Positions 17,789 to 28,400 are shown, counted from the first letter of the stretch. The stretch is DNA of 64,000 nucleotides from Citrobacter amalonaticus (GCF_002918555.1 NZ_PQMB01000001.1:1018632-1082631); one strand, 5' to 3'. Numbers and translations are program-made. The notes: a model not told the origin generated them from the sequence alone.

Positions 17789-19042
17789 TTACGCGTAAAC
17801 CGGGAAGCGCGCGCAGATTTCCAGGACTTTCCCTTTGATGCGCTCAATAACCGCTTCATCATTGATATTGTCCAGAACGTCACACATCCAGCCAGCCAGT
17901 TCTTTAGCTTCTGCTTCTTTAAAACCACGGCGCGTAATAGCCGGAGAACCGATACGGATGCCGGAAGTCACAAATGGGCTTTTCGGATCGTTCGGCACGC
18001 TGTTTTTGTTTACCGTGATATTGGCACGACCCAGCGCAGCGTCAGCTTCTTTACCGGTCAGGTTCTTATCAACCAGGTCCAGCAGAAACAGGTGGTTTTC
18101 AGTACCGCCGGACACCACTTTATAGCCACGGTTCAGGAACACTTCCACCATCGCTTTGGCGTTTTTCGCAACCTGCTGCTGGTAGACTTTGAACTCTGGC
18201 TCCATCGCTTCTTTCAGCGCCACCGCTTTCGCCGCGATAACGTGCATCAGCGGACCACCCTGCGCACTAGGGAAAACGGCAGAGTTCAGTTTTTTGTACA
18301 GTTCTTCATCGCCACCCTTCGCCAGGATCAGGCCACCGCGCGGGCCAGCCAGGGTTTTGTGGGTGGTGGTGGTGACAACGTGAGCATGGGGAACCGGGTT
18401 CGGGTAAACACCGGCGGCTATCAGACCGGCGACGTGCGCCATGTCCACGAACAGGTATGCGCCGATGCTGTCTGCGATTTCACGCATTTTTGCCCAGTCA
18501 ACCACACCGGAGTAGGCAGAGAAGCCGCCGATGATCATCTTCGGCTTGTGGGTCTGAGCCTGCTTCGCCATGTCTTCGTAGTCAATTTTACCGGACTCAT
18601 CAATACCATAAGGGATGATGTTGTACAGTTTGCCAGAGAAGTTAACCGGGGAGCCGTGAGTCAGGTGGCCGCCTTGCGCCAGGTTCATACCCAGAACGGT
18701 ATCACCCGGTTGCAGCAGCGCGGTGTAGACCGCGAAGTTAGCCTGAGAGCCGGAGTGTGGCTGAACGTTAGCGTAGTCTGCGCCAAACAGCTCTTTTGCG
18801 CGATCGATAGCCAGCTGTTCCACGATATCCACATATTCACAACCGCCGTAGTAGCGCTTGCCCGGATATCCTTCAGCGTATTTGTTGGTCAGCTGAGAGC
18901 CCTGTGCCTGCATAACGCGTGGGCTGGTGTAGTTTTCGGAGGCGATCAGTTCGATGTGCTCTTCCTGACGTACTTTTTCCTGCTCCATAGCCTGCCACAG
19001 TTCGGCATCATAATCGGCAATGTTCATTTCACGCTTTAACAT
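17789..19042 (-). CDS. glyA: Serine hydroxymethyltransferase
   Basis: 417-residue PLP enzyme converting serine and tetrahydrofolate to glycine and 5,10-methylene-tetrahydrofolate, the main one-carbon source. The PLP lysine lies in [16 protein letters not shown] near residue 229. I use ATG 19042 ([12 protein letters not shown]), as in E. coli, rather than the ATG six codons upstream; AGGAG precedes it. It is divergent from hmp across a 325-base control region with a PurR box. Confidence 0.98.
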   Translation of the reverse strand: MLKREMNIADYDAELWQAMEQEKVRQEEHIELIASENYTSPRVMQAQGSQLTNKYAEGYPGKRYYGGCEYVDIVEQLAIDRAKELFGADYANVQPHSGSQANFAVYTALLQPGDTVLGMNLAQGGHLTHGSPVNFSGKLYNIIPYGIDESGKIDYEDMAKQAQTHKPKMIIGGFSAYSGVVDWAKMREIADSIGAYLFVDMAHVAGLIAAGVYPNPVPHAHVVTTTTHKTLAGPRGGLILAKGGDEELYKKLNSAVFPSAQGGPLMHVIAAKAVALKEAMEPEFKVYQQQVAKNAKAMVEVFLNRGYKVVSGGTENHLFLLDLVDKNLTGKEADAALGRANITVNKNSVPNDPKSPFVTSGIRIGSPAITRRGFKEAEAKELAGWMCDVLDNINDEAVIERIKGKVLEICARFPVYA

Positions 19043-19159
19043 CCGCATCTCCTGACTCAACTAACGATAAAATTTTCGGCCTTAAAAGGCGGTCCGTAGG
19101 ACAACGGCGAACAGTATAACTGAATCACTCTGCGATAACAGGTCTTGACAAAGGATTTT

Positions 19160-19175
19160 ACGCAAACGATTACCT
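19160..19175. promoter_or_regulatory. PurR operator of glyA
   Basis: ACGCAAACGATTACCT matches the PurR half-site consensus ACGCAAACG and equals the known E. coli glyA operator apart from orientation. It lies 118 bases upstream of glyA, in the glyA-hmp gap, and would lower glyA expression when purines are plentiful. MetR sites known for E. coli glyA could not be placed confidently. Confidence 0.85.
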
Positions 19176-19318
19176 TCACGGCACGCAAGGCTTTGGCGAA
19201 TGAAGACCTTATGAGTTTCAACGGATTTCTTTTCAGGTTTGTGATGCAGATTTTTCACGTTGTCACCCTAATTACACAAAGTGACAAAGAACCATTTACA
19301 GTGCAGGGGTATTTTTAT

Positions 19319-19342
19319 AAGATGCATTTGATATACATCATT
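19319..19342. promoter_or_regulatory. NsrR operator of hmp
   Basis: AAGATGCATTTGATATACATCATT is an imperfect palindrome that matches the NsrR consensus and the E. coli hmp operator. It ends 25 bases before the hmp start, overlapping the promoter, so NO-sensitive NsrR repression of hmp is expected. Confidence 0.88.
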
Positions 19343-19367
19343 AAAAATTCACATAAAGGAAGAACGT

Positions 19368-20558
19368 ATGCTTGACGCCCAAACCATCGCGACCGTAAAG
19401 GCCACCATTCCCCTGCTCGTTGCAACGGGTCCTAAGCTGACTGCCCATTTCTACGATCGCATGTTTACGCATAACCCTGAACTTAAAGAAATTTTTAACA
19501 TGAGTAACCAGCGTAACGGCGATCAGCGTGAAGCCCTGTTCAACGCGATTGCCGCCTATGCCAGCAATATCGAGAATCTGCCTGCCCTGCTGCCTGCGGT
19601 CGAGAAAATAGCCCAGAAGCACACCAGCTTTCAGATCAAACCGGAACAATACAATATTGTGGGCACCCACCTGCTGGCGACTCTCGACGAAATGTTCAGC
19701 CCCGGTCAGGAAGTGCTGGATGCATGGGGTAAGGCTTACGGCGTGCTGGCGAATGTCTTTATCCATCGTGAGGCCGAAATCTACAGCGAAAGCGCCCGTA
19801 AAACCGGCGGCTGGAAGGGCACCCGCGCATTCCGCCTCGTGAAGAAAACCCCGCAAAGCGCGCTGATAACCAGCTTTGAATTTGAGCCTGTCGACGGTGG
19901 CCCGGTCGCAGAATACCGTCCGGGTCAGTATCTGGCGGTCTGGCTGAAGCCGGAAGGTTTCCCACATCAGGAAATTCGGCAATATTCCCTGACCCGGAAA
20001 CCCGACGGGAAGGGCTATCGCATAGCGGTTAAGCGCGAAGACGGCGGTCAGGTTTCAAACTGGCTGCACAATCATGCTGACGTTGGCGGTGTGGTGCAGA
20101 TTGCCGCCCCTGCTGGCGATTTCTTTATGGATGTGGCAACCGATACGCCGGTAACCCTGATTTCTGCTGGGGTGGGCCAAACCCCGATGCTGGCAATGCT
20201 CGACACACTGGCAAAAGCGGGCCATACGGCGCAGGTCAACTGGTTCCATGCGGCGGAAAATGGCGACGTGCACGCATTTGCAGATGAAGTAAACGCGCTG
20301 GGCAAAACGTTACCGCGCTTTACTGCACATACCTGGTATCGTGAACCGACCGAAGCCGATCGCGCCAAAGGTGCCTTTGACAGTTCCGGTCTGATGGATC
20401 TGAACAAACTGGAAGGGGCAATCAGCGATCCGGCCATGCAGTTTTATCTGTGCGGTCCGGTCGGTTTCATGCAGTTTGCCGCGAAGCAGCTGGTTGGGCT
20501 GGGCGTGAAAAACGAGAACATTCACTATGAATGCTTCGGCCCGCATAAGGTGCTGTAA
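19368..20558 (+). CDS. hmp: Flavohaemoglobin, nitric oxide dioxygenase
   Basis: 396-residue cytoplasmic enzyme oxidising NO to nitrate with O2 and NADH. The N-terminal globin domain (1-140) has distal Tyr29 in HFYDRMF and the proximal His in AQKHTSFQ near 85. The FAD domain follows ([14 protein letters not shown] near 206) and the NAD domain ends the protein ([20 protein letters not shown]). AAAGGAAG precedes ATG 19368. Control by NsrR is shown by the operator just upstream. Confidence 0.98.
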   Translation: MLDAQTIATVKATIPLLVATGPKLTAHFYDRMFTHNPELKEIFNMSNQRNGDQREALFNAIAAYASNIENLPALLPAVEKIAQKHTSFQIKPEQYNIVGTHLLATLDEMFSPGQEVLDAWGKAYGVLANVFIHREAEIYSESARKTGGWKGTRAFRLVKKTPQSALITSFEFEPVDGGPVAEYRPGQYLAVWLKPEGFPHQEIRQYSLTRKPDGKGYRIAVKREDGGQVSNWLHNHADVGGVVQIAAPAGDFFMDVATDTPVTLISAGVGQTPMLAMLDTLAKAGHTAQVNWFHAAENGDVHAFADEVNALGKTLPRFTAHTWYREPTEADRAKGAFDSSGLMDLNKLEGAISDPAMQFYLCGPVGFMQFAAKQLVGLGVKNENIHYECFGPHKVL

Positions 20559-20564
20559 GTAAAA

Positions 20565-20588
20565 TCCCCTCCCCATGCGGGGAGGGGA
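20565..20588. terminator. Bidirectional terminator hmp/glnB
   Basis: TCCCCTCCCC and GGGGAGGGGA form a perfect ten-pair stem with loop ATGC between the convergent ends of hmp and glnB. Flanking A- and T-rich bases allow use from both sides. Confidence 0.85.
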
Positions 20589-20593
20589 ATAAA

Positions 20594-20941
<348 letters not shown>

Positions 20942-21012
20942 TTAAACTCTTGCCTGTCTGCGGCCTCGTAATCGATGGCTCACAGTACCATATTCATTCA
21001 AATTGTGGGGGA

Positions 21013-22347
21013 CTACTCTTTAAAATCATTTGCCTCTAACTCGTGGCGAGAAAGGAGTTTATAGAACTCCGTCCGGTTACGCCCCGCCATTCGCGCCGCA
21101 TGAGTGACGTTGCCTTTGGTGATTTGCAGCAGCTTACGCAGGTAGTTGAGTTCAAACTGGTTACGCGCTTCAACAAAGGTCGGCAGCGCGGTGTTCTCCC
21201 CTTCCAGCGCCTGCTCCACCAGCGCGTCGCTGATCACCGGCGAGGAGGTCAGCGCCACGCACTGCTCAATCACATTCACCAGCTGGCGCACGTTGCCCGG
21301 CCAGCTGGCGGTCATCAGTCGCTTCATCGCATCCGTTGAGAAGGCGCGCACGAACGGTTTATGCCGCTGCGCCGACTGGCGTAGCAAATGGTTTGCCAAC
21401 AGCGGAATGTCTTCCGTACGTTCGGCCAGCGCCGGGATCTTCAGGCTTACCACGTTGAGGCGATAATACAAATCTTCGCGGAACTCGCCGCGGGCCATCG
21501 CTTTTGGCAAATCGCGGTGGGTCGCCGAAATAATCCGCACGTTAATATCGATATCCCGGTTGCTGCCGAGCGGTCTGACCTTGCGCTCCTGTAACACGCG
21601 CAGCAGCTTGACCTGCAACGGCGCGGGCATATCGCCAATCTCATCAAGGAACAACGTCCCGCCTTCGGCCGCCTGGAACAGCCCCTCGCGATTGCTTACC
21701 GCGCCGGTAAACGCCCCGCGCGCGTGGCCAAACAGTTCGGACTCCAGTAGCTGTTCCGGCAGCGCGCCGCAGTTAATGGCTATAAACGGCTTGCCGCCGC
21801 GCGGACCGGCATTATGAATGGCCTGAGCGAAAATCTCTTTCCCGGTACCACTTTGTCCATTAATCAGCACGCTAACGTCAGACTGCGCCATCATTCGCGC
21901 CTGCTCCAGCAGACGCAGCATCAGTGGGCTTCGGGTGACGATAGATTCACGCCAGCGGTCATCCGTTGCCGGGGCCGATTGTTCCAGCGCGTCATCAATA
22001 GCCTGGTACAGCGCATCTTTATCGACCGGTTTCGTCAGGAAGCTGAAAACGCCTTTTTGCGTCGCCGCAACGGCGTCAGGAATGGAACCGTGCGCGGTCA
22101 GAATGATCACCGGCATTCCCGGCTGAACTTTCTGGATTTCGCTAAACAGCTGCATGCCGTCCATTTCATCCATGCGCAGATCGCTGATCACCAGATCCAC
22201 TTTTTCGCGGTTCAGCACACGTAACCCTTCCTGCCCGCTTTCGGCTGTGACCACGCTGTAACCTTCGCTGATGAGCCGCATACCCAGCAGTTTCAGCAGA
22301 CCCGGATCGTCATCCACGAGCAATAAATGCGCCGGTTTACGACTCAT
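21013..22347 (-). CDS. glrR: Response regulator GlrR (QseF), NtrC family
   Basis: 444-residue sigma54-dependent activator. The receiver domain has phospho-acceptor Asp56 in VISDLRMDEMDG; the AAA+ domain has Walker A GQSGTGKE, the GAFTGA sigma54-contact motif and Walker B TLFLDEIGDM; a Fis-type helix-turn-helix ends the protein (HAARMAGRNRTEFYKLL). Its start overlaps the qseG stop by one base. It is phosphorylated by GlrK and activates glmY; its binding sites are visible at 25089-25202. Confidence 0.97.
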   Translation of the reverse strand: MSRKPAHLLLVDDDPGLLKLLGMRLISEGYSVVTAESGQEGLRVLNREKVDLVISDLRMDEMDGMQLFSEIQKVQPGMPVIILTAHGSIPDAVAATQKGVFSFLTKPVDKDALYQAIDDALEQSAPATDDRWRESIVTRSPLMLRLLEQARMMAQSDVSVLINGQSGTGKEIFAQAIHNAGPRGGKPFIAINCGALPEQLLESELFGHARGAFTGAVSNREGLFQAAEGGTLFLDEIGDMPAPLQVKLLRVLQERKVRPLGSNRDIDINVRIISATHRDLPKAMARGEFREDLYYRLNVVSLKIPALAERTEDIPLLANHLLRQSAQRHKPFVRAFSTDAMKRLMTASWPGNVRQLVNVIEQCVALTSSPVISDALVEQALEGENTALPTFVEARNQFELNYLRKLLQITKGNVTHAARMAGRNRTEFYKLLSRHELEANDFKE

Positions 22348-23084
22348 TATGGCGTTACCTCATCTTGTGACGGCGCAGGCGTTGCCTCGTCTGGCTTATC
22401 AGTGCCGTGCGCCGCGTCGGGGTTATAGTTCCCGGCAGGCTTGCGGGTGGAAAGCTGGCGTTCAATATCGGTCAGATTCTCCAGCTTGCGGGTGGTGAGA
22501 TCGAGCTGCGACTGGAGGTGCTGATGCTCCTGGCGCAGGGTGTCAAGATCGCTATCGGCCGTTTGCTGTAGCTTACTGTAACGCTGACGCTCTTCCGAAA
22601 GCTGCAATTGCAGTGTTTGCCCATCCCGCCAGAGCTGATACAGGGGGCGCACCTGTGCCGGGATCTGTGAACTGAAAGTATCCATTCGGTTCACAATATC
22701 GCGGCGTTCGAGAGGCGTAATTTTGGCGTCTGCCAGCAGGATCCCCCGCTTAAAGCTGTTCTGCCAGCCGTCATCCGCCAGCGCACGAGCCTCATTACGC
22801 GACTGCACCGGCAGCAGACGATTAGCACAATCTATCGCCCGCAGCCAGTAAAGTGGATTGCTCTCGGTTGTTTGTCCCTGCACTGCCCAGATATCAGTAC
22901 ATTCAATGGAAAGGGAGTCCGCCTGTTGATACGTCGGGATTTTTTCCTGTGAAGTATCGCCATTCGTCTGACTGGCGATGTGCGGAGCACAACCCACCAG
23001 CAGCAGACAAGGAACCCCCGCCAGCATCAACCGACGGGGAAAAATTCGTTGAAAAATGTGCACAAAAACGTGTGGCATATTCAC
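22347..23084 (-). CDS. qseG: Outer-membrane lipoprotein QseG
   Basis: 245-residue lipoprotein of the GlrK operon. LLLVGC near residues 27-32 forms a lipobox after an N-terminal signal region; the middle is helical and a predicted coiled coil covers about residues 155-210 (LSEERQRYSKLQQTADSDLDTL). Known in E. coli as an outer-membrane partner of the sensor kinase. The N-terminal eight residues are extra compared with E. coli and an internal start is possible. It lies between glrK and glrR, with an unusually long 200-base gap to glrK. Confidence 0.9.
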   Translation of the reverse strand: MNMPHVFVHIFQRIFPRRLMLAGVPCLLLVGCAPHIASQTNGDTSQEKIPTYQQADSLSIECTDIWAVQGQTTESNPLYWLRAIDCANRLLPVQSRNEARALADDGWQNSFKRGILLADAKITPLERRDIVNRMDTFSSQIPAQVRPLYQLWRDGQTLQLQLSEERQRYSKLQQTADSDLDTLRQEHQHLQSQLDLTTRKLENLTDIERQLSTRKPAGNYNPDAAHGTDKPDEATPAPSQDEVTP

Positions 23085-23284
23085 CAGACTTAGCTTGATT
23101 TAGAACCGGCCTGTTAGGCTATTTTGCTTACCATTTTGAACCTGGGCAGTGCCCGCACAAAACCTGACAGCGTTTTGCACGCCGCATGCGGCGGCCCGAA
23201 GGGTGAGCGTCGCGAATCATCTTCACGTACTCCGTGTTCGCTCCGGTTGCACCGCGCTGTCCGTGTTCAGACTGTCTGCGCCCG
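23085..23284. other. Structured 200-base spacer inside the glrK-qseG-glrR operon
   Basis: No plausible gene. It contains the perfect palindrome GCCGCATGCGGC (23181-23192) and a direct repeat TCCGTGTTC (23231-23239 and 23260-23268). It may be a decayed intergenic repeat or a processing site between cistrons. Confidence 0.4.
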
Positions 23285-24751
23285 TCAAGCCTGATGGACC
23301 GGGTTAGTTTTCGACGCAGAAAGCGGCAGCGCTATGCGAAAGCAAACTTCTTGCATATTCTCTTCATCCAGATACAACTTCCCCTGCATACGGCGAATAC
23401 AATCTCTGGCAATGCTCAACCCCAGCCCGCTGCCCTTCACCGCCCCTTTGCGTTGGAGGCTCCCCTGAAAAAAAGGCTCGAAGATCATCGCTCTTTCCGC
23501 TTCCGGAATCGGTGCGCCGGTATTGATAACATCGATATACACCGTGGAGCCCTGCAAACGGCTACGGATGCAAATGTTACCGGATTCAGCACCATAGTGC
23601 ACCGCATTGGAATAAAGATTGTCCAGCACGCTCATCAGCAACATCGGCTCAGCAAGGCAGCGCTTTGCCTGCAGGTCAATCCCGGTATGCATCATTTTAG
23701 CGCGGGCAGGTAAACTGTGAGCGGAAACCACCATATCGACCAACGGCTCAATCTCCACGCTCTCCAGCTCCACGGCAGAATCTGCCAGCTTTCGGTTGTA
23801 ATCAAGCAGTTGTTCTATCAGTTTTTGCAGGTTACGGCTGCTGTTATCAAGGATGCCGACCACCTCTTTTTGCTCCACCGTCAGCGGGCCAACAACCTGA
23901 TCGGCAAGCAGTTCGGTGCCTTCGCGCATACTGGCTAACGGGGTTTTCAGCTCGTGGGAAAGATGGCGTAAAAACTGATGGCGCTGAGATTCAAGCCAGG
24001 AGAGACGTTCGCTCAGCCAGATAATGCGTTGCCCGACGGAGCGCAGCTCGCGCGGCCCGGTGAACGAAATCGTGTTTCCCAGCGTTCTTCCTTCTCCGAG
24101 ACGATTGATCATCCGCTCGATGCCCTTGACCGGCCCGATAATCATCCGCGTAAAAAGCAGCACCATCGCCAGACTCACCAGAAACAGCACCAGCGCCTGC
24201 CAGCCAAAGAACTGCCCGCGTTCAGCAATCTCTTGCTGCAACTGCTGGCCCCGGGAGAACACCACGGTACGCGTCGCCTGCACCATCTCAGTATTGGCAT
24301 TGGCAAAGGCTTCCAGACGTGCGGCAGCGACAGAATCTGGCCCGCTGTTTTTGCACTGTAACCCGGCGAGATCGTTTAAATCCTGGCGCAGCGCCTGATA
24401 AAGTTTATCGTCCGGCAAAACGCCCGCGTGGGCATCCAGCATTTCGCTGTAGCGCTTACGCTGGCTCTGGTACACCTTCGCCAGGGTGGGATCGTCAAGG
24501 ACGCAATACTGGCGGTAGCTTCGCTCCATCTCCAGAGCGGCGTTGGTCATGGCTTCGCTACGCCGGGCGTCAACGAGCGTCGTGCGGTTGGTCAACGCGG
24601 CCTGGGCGCTTAAGGTATTCAGACTCTGCCACGCCTGCCAGGCCAGCACCAAAAGCGGCAGCAGGATCAGAATAAATGCCAGCATAACCAGCTGTCGTAA
24701 AGACCGGGGGAAAACAGACCAGCGCTTCAAAGCGTTACTCTCATCGGACAT
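23285..24751 (-). CDS. glrK: Sensor histidine kinase GlrK (QseE)
   Basis: Membrane histidine kinase. An N-terminal transmembrane segment (LVMLAFILILLPLLVLAW), a periplasmic domain, a second membrane segment (ALVLFLVSLAMVLLF near 190) and HAMP linker precede the H box HLSHELKTP and the ATPase motifs (NLYSNAVHYG, GSGLGLSIARD). Start choice is open: ATG 24751 gives MSDESNALKRW, while TTG 24730 (LKRWSVF) matches the E. coli start and has GAGAG upstream. It phosphorylates GlrR and thereby drives glmY, which lies immediately upstream. Confidence 0.95.
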   Translation of the reverse strand: MSDESNALKRWSVFPRSLRQLVMLAFILILLPLLVLAWQAWQSLNTLSAQAALTNRTTLVDARRSEAMTNAALEMERSYRQYCVLDDPTLAKVYQSQRKRYSEMLDAHAGVLPDDKLYQALRQDLNDLAGLQCKNSGPDSVAAARLEAFANANTEMVQATRTVVFSRGQQLQQEIAERGQFFGWQALVLFLVSLAMVLLFTRMIIGPVKGIERMINRLGEGRTLGNTISFTGPRELRSVGQRIIWLSERLSWLESQRHQFLRHLSHELKTPLASMREGTELLADQVVGPLTVEQKEVVGILDNSSRNLQKLIEQLLDYNRKLADSAVELESVEIEPLVDMVVSAHSLPARAKMMHTGIDLQAKRCLAEPMLLMSVLDNLYSNAVHYGAESGNICIRSRLQGSTVYIDVINTGAPIPEAERAMIFEPFFQGSLQRKGAVKGSGLGLSIARDCIRRMQGKLYLDEENMQEVCFRIALPLSASKTNPVHQA

Positions 24752-24785
24752 GAATATCAGGATGCTAACCGAGGGAAAGTCCAGA

Positions 24786-24972
24786 TACAACAAAGCCGGG
24801 ATAAACCCGGCTTTGTTGTGAAATAAGGCGGTGCCTAACTCCACGTTTCGCCCGATGGTTGATAAAGCAAAGCTATTATCAGAAGCTGGACGGCAGGCAC
24901 CTTGTTGTGCGTCATTCGAAGTTTATGTAGCGCGTCCCGAAGGGGCTGACATAAGAGGGTGAATGAGCCACT
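24786..24972 (-). ncRNA. glmY: Small RNA GlmY
   Basis: The minus strand from 24972 starts AGUGGCUCAUUCACC and contains the blocks UUAUGUCAGCCCCUUCGGG, CUACAUAAACUUCGAAUG and GGUGCCUGCCGUCC known from E. coli GlmY, over about 187 nt. It ends in a terminator (24787-24819). GlmY mimics GlmZ and sequesters the adaptor RapZ, so GlmZ can activate glmS when glucosamine 6-phosphate is low. It lies between purL and glrK and is controlled by GlrKR. Confidence 0.95.
24787..24819 (-). terminator. glmY terminator
   Basis: ACAACAAAGCCGGG and CCCGGCTTTGTTGT form a 14-pair stem around a five-base loop at the 3' end of GlmY. Confidence 0.92.
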
Positions 24973-24983
24973 GCCCGTTATTA

Positions 24984-25000
24984 TGCAGCAAACGTGCCAA
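24984..25000 (-). promoter_or_regulatory. sigma54 promoter of glmY
   Basis: On the minus strand TTGGCACGTTTGCTGCA has the -24 GG and -12 GC with the correct ten-base spacing, 12 bases before the expected GlmY 5' end at 24972. A CATAAT at 24980-24985 could serve a weak overlapping sigma70 promoter, but its -35 is poor. Confidence 0.88.
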
Positions 25001-25088
25001 CATTGAAAACATATTATTATTCTATTGATTTAAATGAATTTATTAATATTTTTGTATAATTACCAGGGCGAGCAAAATTTAACCAAAC

Positions 25089-25106
25089 CGTCGCCTTTCG
25101 GAGACA
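25089..25106. promoter_or_regulatory. GlrR binding site, promoter-proximal
   Basis: CGTC-N10-GACA, one mismatch to the GlrR consensus TGTC-N10-GACA, centred about 125 bases upstream of the GlmY start. Confidence 0.7.
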
Positions 25107-25136
25107 CTTAAAACTCACATCACACCAGTCCATATA

Positions 25137-25149
25137 AATCAATAAGTTA
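25137..25149. promoter_or_regulatory. IHF site in glmY control region
   Basis: AATCAATAAGTTA fits the IHF consensus WATCAANNNNTTR exactly. It lies among the GlrR sites, where DNA bending would bring GlrR to the sigma54 polymerase. Confidence 0.65.
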
Positions 25150-25151
25150 AG

Positions 25152-25169
25152 CGTCTCTTATTGACGACA
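25152..25169. promoter_or_regulatory. GlrR binding site, middle
   Basis: CGTC-N10-GACA, one mismatch to the GlrR consensus, centred about 188 bases upstream of the GlmY start. Confidence 0.7.
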
Positions 25170-25184
25170 ACCTAAACAGACCGT

Positions 25185-25202
25185 TGTCGCAAATTCCCGA
25201 CA
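25185..25202. promoter_or_regulatory. GlrR binding site, distal
   Basis: TGTCGCAAATTCCCGACA is a perfect TGTC-N10-GACA, centred about 221 bases upstream of the GlmY start. Confidence 0.82.
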
Positions 25203-25389
25203 TACTGCGGCAGGTAAAGCCAGGTTTACTAGCCATCGAATGCCCCGACTGTCGACGCGTCGGCAGATAATATTCGAGAGTGCCGGACTGCCCGGCGCCC
25301 CCTGCGGCAGGAAGCACTGCTCAGGATGCTGGGGCAGCCGCCGGATGCGCCAGCCCTGTCCCTCAGATAAACGGGGCCAGAAAGCAAAA
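25203..25389. other. Spacer between GlrR sites and purL terminator
   Basis: 187 bases with no convincing gene or site. An 80-codon minus-strand open frame crosses it but also crosses the purL terminator and GlrR sites, so I do not call it. Confidence 0.4.
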
Positions 25390-25414
25390 CGCCCGGGCAA
25401 TCTCTGCCCGGGCG
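25390..25414 (-). terminator. purL terminator
   Basis: CGCCCGGGCA and TGCCCGGGCG form a ten-pair stem; on the minus strand it is followed by TTTTGCTTT. It lies 19 bases past the purL stop. Confidence 0.9.
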
Positions 25415-25432
25415 TGTATTTAATGCGCTGGA

Positions 25433-28400
25433 TTAACCCAGCTGTTTGCGGGCATTACGGAAGATCCGCATCCACGGGCCGTCCTCGCCCCAATTTTCCG
25501 GATGCCAGGAGTTGCTGACCGTGCGGAAAACGCGTTCCGGGTGCGGCATCATAATGGTCACGCGACCATTTTCCGTCGTGACGGCGGTAATACCATTCGG
25601 CGAGCCGTTCGGGTTAGCCGGATAAGTTTCGGTCACTTTGCCAAAGTTATCGACATAACGCAGCGCCACCAGACCTTTGCTCTCAAGCGCGGCCAGATGT
25701 GCATCGTTGCGGACTTCAACACGCCCTTCCCCGTGAGAAACAGCGATTGGCATTTGTGAACCCACCATCCCCTGTAGCAGCAGAGACGGGCTCTGCGTGA
25801 CTTCCACCAGGCTAAAGCGCGCTTCAAAACGGTCAGAATGGTTACGCACAAAGCGTGGCCACAGCTCGCTTCCTGGGATCAGCTCACGCAGATTCGACAT
25901 CATCTGGCAACCGTTGCACACGCCGAGCGCCAACGTCTGCGGACGATGGAAGAAAGTCTCAAACTCATCGCGAACACGATTGTTGAACAGGATGGATTTC
26001 GCCCAGCCTTCCCCTGCCCCCAGCACATCGCCATAGGAGAAGCCGCCGCACGCCACCAGCGACTGGAAGTTCCCCAGACCAATACGACCGCCGAGCAGAT
26101 CGCTCATATGGACGTCAATGGCGTCAAAACCCGCACGGTGGAAGGCTGCCGCCATCTCCACATGAGAGTTAACCCCCTGCTCGCGCAGCACGGCGACCTT
26201 CGGACGCGCACCGGTGGCAATGTATGGCGCGGCGATATCTTCATTGATATCGAACGACAACGTCACATTAAGACCCGGATCGGCATCGTTGGTTTTGGCG
26301 TTGTGCTCCTGATCGGCACACTCCGGGTTATCCCGCAGACGCTGCATCTGCCAGGTCGTTTCGGCCCACCAGGTACGCAACGTGGTGCGGCTTTCGCTGA
26401 ACACGGCATGACCGTCCGCTTCAATCACAAAACGATCGCCGGACACCGCCTGCCCTAAATAATGTACGCAGTCGCCCAGGCCAAATTGTGCCAGCAGCGC
26501 TTCCACCGCGTCACGATCGTCTTCGCGAACCTGAATGACCGCGCCCAGCTCTTCATTGAACAGCACAGCCAGAGGATCGTCATCAAGCGTTGCGATATCA
26601 GCCTGAATACCGCAGTGGCCAGTAAACGCCATTTCAGCCAGGGTCACCAGCAAACCGCCGTCGGAGCGGTCGTGGTAAGCCAGTAGCTTACGCTGCGCCA
26701 CCAGCGCCTGAATGGCGTCATAGAAGCCTTTCAGTTGCCCCACATCGCGTACGTCAGCGGGTTTGTCGCCAAGCTGACGATACACCTGAGCCAGCGCCGT
26801 GGCGCCCAACGCGTTATGCCCCTTGCCGAGATCGATCAGCAGCAGGGCGTTATCTTCGGTAGAAAGCTGCGGCGTAATGGTATGACGTACGTCTTCCACG
26901 CGGGCAAACGCGGAAATCACCAGCGACAGCGGGGACGTCATTTCGCGCTGCTCGTTGCCTTCCTGCCAGCGGGTTTTCATCGACATGGAGTCTTTGCCAA
27001 CCGGAATCGTCAGGCCGAGAGCGGGACAAAGCTCCTCGCCCACCGCTTTCACCGCTTCATACAGACCGGCATCTTCCCCCGGATGGCCGGCTGCCGCCAT
27101 CCAGTTTGCGGACAGCTTGATACGTTTAATATCGCCAATCTGCGTTGCCGCGATATTTGTCAGCGCTTCGCCAACGGCCAGACGCGCGGAGGCGGAAAAG
27201 TCCAGCAGTGCCACCGGCGCACGCTCGCCAATTGACATCGCTTCACCATAGTAGCTGTCGAGGCTGGCGGTGGTCACCGCACAGTTAGCAACCGGCACCT
27301 GCCACGGACCAACCATCTGATCGCGCGCCACCATACCGGTGACGGTACGGTCGCCGATGGTGACCAGGAAGGTTTTCTCTGCCACGGTCGGCAGATGCAG
27401 CACGCGGTTCACGGCGTCAGCAACCGTGATATCCGCACGGTTTAACGCATCACCCTGCGCCTTCAGCGTCTGCACGTCGCGGGTCATTTTGGGGGTTTTG
27501 CCCAGCAGCACATCCAGCGGTAAGTCAATCGGCTGGTTGTCGAAATGGCGATCGTTGAGCGATAAATGTTGTTCTTCGGTCGCTTCGCCAATCACCGCGT
27601 ATGGCGCGCGCTCACGGCGGCACAGCTCATCAAACAGCGGCAACAGGTCAGCGGCCACTGCCAGCACGTAGCGCTCCTGGGATTCGTTACACCAGATTTC
27701 CAGCGGGCTCATACCTGGCTCATCGCTGAGGATATCACGCAGCTCAAACCTGCCGCCGCGCCCGCCGTCACTGACCAGTTCCGGCATGGCGTTAGAAAGG
27801 CCACCCGCCCCCACGTCATGGATAAACAGGATCGGGTTGGCGTCGCCCAGCTGCCAGCAGCGGTCGATCACTTCCTGGCAGCGGCGTTCCATCTCCGGGT
27901 TATCGCGCTGCACGGAAGCAAAGTCGAGATCCGCATCGGACTGACCGGAGGCCATTGAGGAAGCTGCCCCCCCGCCGAGGCCAATATTCATCGCCGGACC
28001 GCCGAGAACGATCAGCTTCGCGCCAACGACGATCTCGCCTTTCTGCACGTGATCGGCGCGAATGTTGCCGATCCCGCCCGCCAGCATGATCGGTTTGTGA
28101 TAGCCGCGCAGCTCTTCGCCGTTGTGGCTGTTCACTTTTTCTTCATACGTCCGGAAATAGCCGTTCAGCGCCGGACGACCAAATTCGTTGTTAAACGCCG
28201 CGCCGCCCAGCGGGCCTTCGGTCATGATATCCAGGGCGGTAACAATACGCTCCGGCTTACCGAAATCTTCTTCCCACGGCTGCTCAAAGCCCGGAATACG
28301 CAGGTTGGATACGGAAAAACCGACCAGGCCGGCTTTTGGCTTGGCTCCGCGCCCCGTCGCGCCTTCATCACGAATTTCACCACCAGACCCCGTCGCCGCC

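Noticed and set aside
18092..19039. 315-codon open frame on the plus strand opposite glyA
   Set aside because: Lies wholly antisense to a highly conserved gene; a shadow of codon bias with no ribosome site or homology.
19200..19240. MetR boxes (TGAA-N5-TTCA) for glyA
   Set aside because: TGAA and TTCA elements occur, but none at the right spacing to call a site.
19145..19375. 76-codon open frame in the glyA-hmp gap
   Set aside because: It runs across the PurR and NsrR operators and into hmp, with no ribosome site; better explained as control DNA.
25158..25400. 80-codon minus-strand frame between purL and glmY
   Set aside because: Overlaps the purL terminator and two GlrR sites, and shows no recognisable protein pattern.
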